A stretch of DNA of 64,000 nucleotides, taken from positions 124,001 through 188,000 of the forward strand of contig PYST01000025.1 of NCBI GenBank assembly GCA_003049485.1. Direction: 5' to 3'. The notes beneath the pieces were generated by a model that saw only the letters and a program-made list of their open reading frames with translations, was not told the DNA's origin and searched no databases. Made by a program: the position numbers and the translations under genes. How positions within the stretch are numbered: position 1 is the stretch's first letter; every line of letters begins with the position of its first letter. Positions 61,649 to 64,000 of this stretch are shown here, piece after piece. Source of the DNA: Ophioceras dolichostomum. Taxonomy: Eukaryota > Ascomycota > Sordariomycetes > Magnaporthales > Ophioceraceae.

Positions 61649-64000
61649 CTATGCGAGATCGTCGGCGTAATCATCCTCCCAGCCCAGCTGCTGGTAAATA
61701 GTCAGTTGCCCCGCCGGAGCAGCAGATTTAGCCTCGCGTCTGCGGTGAGGGGCAGGGGTAGCAGGAACCGCCGCCGCCGCCGCGGATGAGCCGGAGGCGG
61801 GGGCGCCTTCGACGCTGATGCCAAAGCCACCGAGCTTGATGGGAGTGGCGGCGAGGAGCAGATCCGGCCGGGGCCGCGGCTTCTTGACTGGCGTCTCGTT
61901 CAGCACAGGCACCTGAGGCATGTCTCCCCGCCGTGGAGAAGACGCCGGCACGATGCCCTCCCGCGCGGGGACCTGCAGAAGGCGGCGGCTCGAGGCCGGC
62001 GCCGACCCCGACGCCGAGGAGCCGGGCTGCAGCAGCGTCTGGTGACGCGCCGATTTCTTCGTCATCGGCGTACTCACTACACAGGGCGAGGACGCGGCCA
62101 CAAGGCTGTCGCCATCGGCGAATGTACCTGTTGCAAGTCCCTGCTGTTGTGGCTGCAGTTGCTGCTGCGGTTGCTGCAGGCCACGATAGTGAGCACGAGC
62201 GAGGTTGAACCCGCCTCGGCCCACGGCCTGTAATGTGGCCTCACCAGCCAACGCATCTCGGAACCGAGTGTTCGCGGGCGTAGCCTTAACCTGGACATGG
62301 TCTACAGGCATTCTTGTGGGCGGCTTGGCCTTAGTTTCTATAAATTCAAGGCAGAAGGTGTCAGTTTGCAATGCGCACGAGGATAGGAAGTACTTTGCCC
62401 GGGAAAGAGGCATATCAGGAGAGGACCGTGGCCATCAACACTCACTTTTGACGTACTGCGGGCCGCCGAAGAGTCGCCGCTCCGTCTCCTCAGTCATCGT
62501 CCGGCCAGCAAGCTCTCGGTTAGGCTTCTTCAATGCGCTAATAGCGTCTCTCAGCTCGGCCTCAACACGCGCCTTCTTCTGCGACTTGACTTCCTCGTAC
62601 TGCGTGAAGCTCGTGCTCCGCTGAAATAGCGGGACGGGCGCTGCTGGGCCACTGCTTGACATCGACGTCGTCGTCGTCGTCGTCGTCGAGCCGTTCGTTG
62701 TTGTGGCGCCCCCTAAGGCCGGCACGTCCTTCAGGGCCCTGCCCTCGCTCGGCTCGCGCTTGAGGCCCGGAATCGGCGCGATGGTTGCGTGCCGGAGATG
62801 CGCCAGCGCATCGGCCGGACCGCGCGAGACGCTCCGCCTCAGCCGATCGTTGGAGAGGACGCGCTGAAGGCTTCGTGTATCCGCCGAGGATGATTTGGCG
62901 TGCCCTCTCCGAGCCGCCGCCGAGGGCGCGGTCGCGGCGCTCCCCGGCTTGGGTTTCGACTTCTCGCGCCTCTGTAGCTTGGGGTCCGACTTGGTGATCA
63001 CCGGCCCGCCAAGCTTGCGGTTGAGCGAAGCGCAGAATTCTGGCAGACGAGCAGAGAAGCTAGATGTGTGTTAACATTGCAAGCACGTGCGCGCCCCTCG
63101 ACTCACGTACATTTTCCAACAAAAAGGAGCATGGTGTTCTTACAATGGAAGTATGACGTCCACGCAGAAGTCTGCCAGGGGTTTTTCAGATTTGCGCCCC
63201 TCCCGTCCCCTGGACTGCGACTCCGCGAGGGCCTTGACGTCGTCTAACGTAGTAGACTCCCAGATGCAGAGCCGATCGGCATGGACATCAAGAAGCACAG
63301 GAAAGTTGTGCTTATTCCTCTTCTTCTTGGCCCCGTCCGCGTGCGCCGGCTTGGCCGGTGTAGCCGGGGTGAGACCCGGCAGCTGTACATCCACGGCGTT
63401 CTCTGCAGGACGGGTGGCCTCCAGGGCTAGGATCTCCAGTACCAGGATCATCTGCAGGAAGGTTTCTCTCCTCCGCAGGCACGAGATGTGATACCTCACC
63501 TGCTCCGGGCTGACCGAGGTCTCGTCGTCTCTCAACTCGGGTTTGGTGGCGGTCCACCACTTCCTGACACTCTCGGCCTCGCCGGGATACATGCCGTTCT
63601 TGTCGAGCTTCATCTTCTTGGTCTGCTTTTTCTTAGCTCTCCGGTGGTTCGTTTGGCCATCATCGGTGCTTTCCACAAGCAGCTTCATCTGGTCGATCAT
63701 CTCCGGGATGGCAGAGAGATACTTCTTGTCGACCAAGACTGTCGACAGCACGAGGTTCTTAAGGAAGTCGATCAGGTCCGACATCTCCAGGTTCGAGTCA
63801 CAGTTCAAGTGGAAGGCCGCCCGAGCCCGGGACAACGGCCCCTTTGCGAAGTATGCGACAGATCCCTAATTCGGCCTCAGGCGGTGAGCAGTCTAGATTC
63901 ATCAAGTATGCATGGTCACTGGCCGAGAAAGGGATGTTAGAGGCAGACGAATGAGGCCAACGACGAACCATGGATCGATACAGGGTCTCGAAATATTGGG
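61649..64000 (-). CDS. sld3: DNA replication regulator Sld3, N-terminus beyond the window
   Basis: Partial minus-strand gene. Exons 63865-63144, 63059-62446 and 62337-61649 join in frame, and an edge exon 64000-63969 (QYFETLYRSM) is probable. The core is the Sld3 domain: AYFAKGPLSRARAAFHL, a Lys-rich segment, WWTATKPELRDDE, and the helix YHISCLRRRETFLQMILVLEILALE, which matches the Cdc45-binding region of fungal Sld3. The following about 430 residues are basic, Ser/Thr-rich and disordered, with many S/TP sites, and end in an acidic GWEDDYADDLA. Sld3 loads Cdc45 on Mcm2-7 and, when phosphorylated by Cdk, binds Dpb11 to start replication. The junction between the edge exon and the next is uncertain: the best donor is a weak GTTCGT at 63968 with acceptor TAG at 63866. 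Confidence 0.85.

Overview
This is a filamentous ascomycete (Pezizomycotina, most likely Sordariomycetes) nuclear contig. Genes have short GT-AG introns of about 70-320 nt, long pyrimidine-rich intergenic regions and GC-rich third codon positions. All recognisable products are fungal orthologues. I see no bacterial operons, transposons, CRISPR arrays, rRNA or tRNA genes. I inferred intron positions by joining conserved protein segments in frame at GT/AG sites; every complete model closes to a whole number of codons.

Layout. A perfect 718-bp (TC)359 tract (301-1018) ends 39 nt before an AAA ATPase gene (1058-4969, +). Next come a large coiled-coil protein (7181-11563, +), a 5.7-kb gene-free stretch with a two-base assembly gap, an Amt/Mep ammonium transporter (17221-19167, +), a family X DNA polymerase of Pol4 type (20294-22840, +) and PRMT1/Hmt1 (23725-25467, +). 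Phosphoacetylglucosamine mutase (27209-28965, -) follows, divergent from Mus81 nuclease (30132-31991, +). Then come riboflavin synthase (32151-33034, -), Mediator subunit Med16 (33703-37407, -) and an Hst3/Hst4-type sirtuin (39046-41293, +). Last are the Chd1 remodeler (42872-49003, -), the ABCE1 ribosome-recycling factor Rli1 (50977-53473, +), the U1 snRNP factor Prp40 (54914-58340, -), the TRAPPII subunit Trs65 (58809-61136, +) and the replication initiation factor Sld3 (61649 to the right edge, -, N-terminus missing).

The genes are essentially housekeeping. Seven of the fifteen act on chromatin, transcription or genome maintenance (Pol4, PRMT1, Mus81, Med16, Hst3/4, Chd1, Sld3), but no co-regulation is demonstrable here. 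I found no convincing new multi-gene system. The most unusual sequence features are the 718-bp perfect dinucleotide tract next to a start codon, micro-exons and an altered SAM-binding glycine in PRMT1, a frame-preserving stop-free intron in RLI1, a minisatellite inside a MED16 intron, recurrent palindromic CCTA/TAGG islands, and a possible Cdk-docking/phosphodegron tail on the sirtuin.
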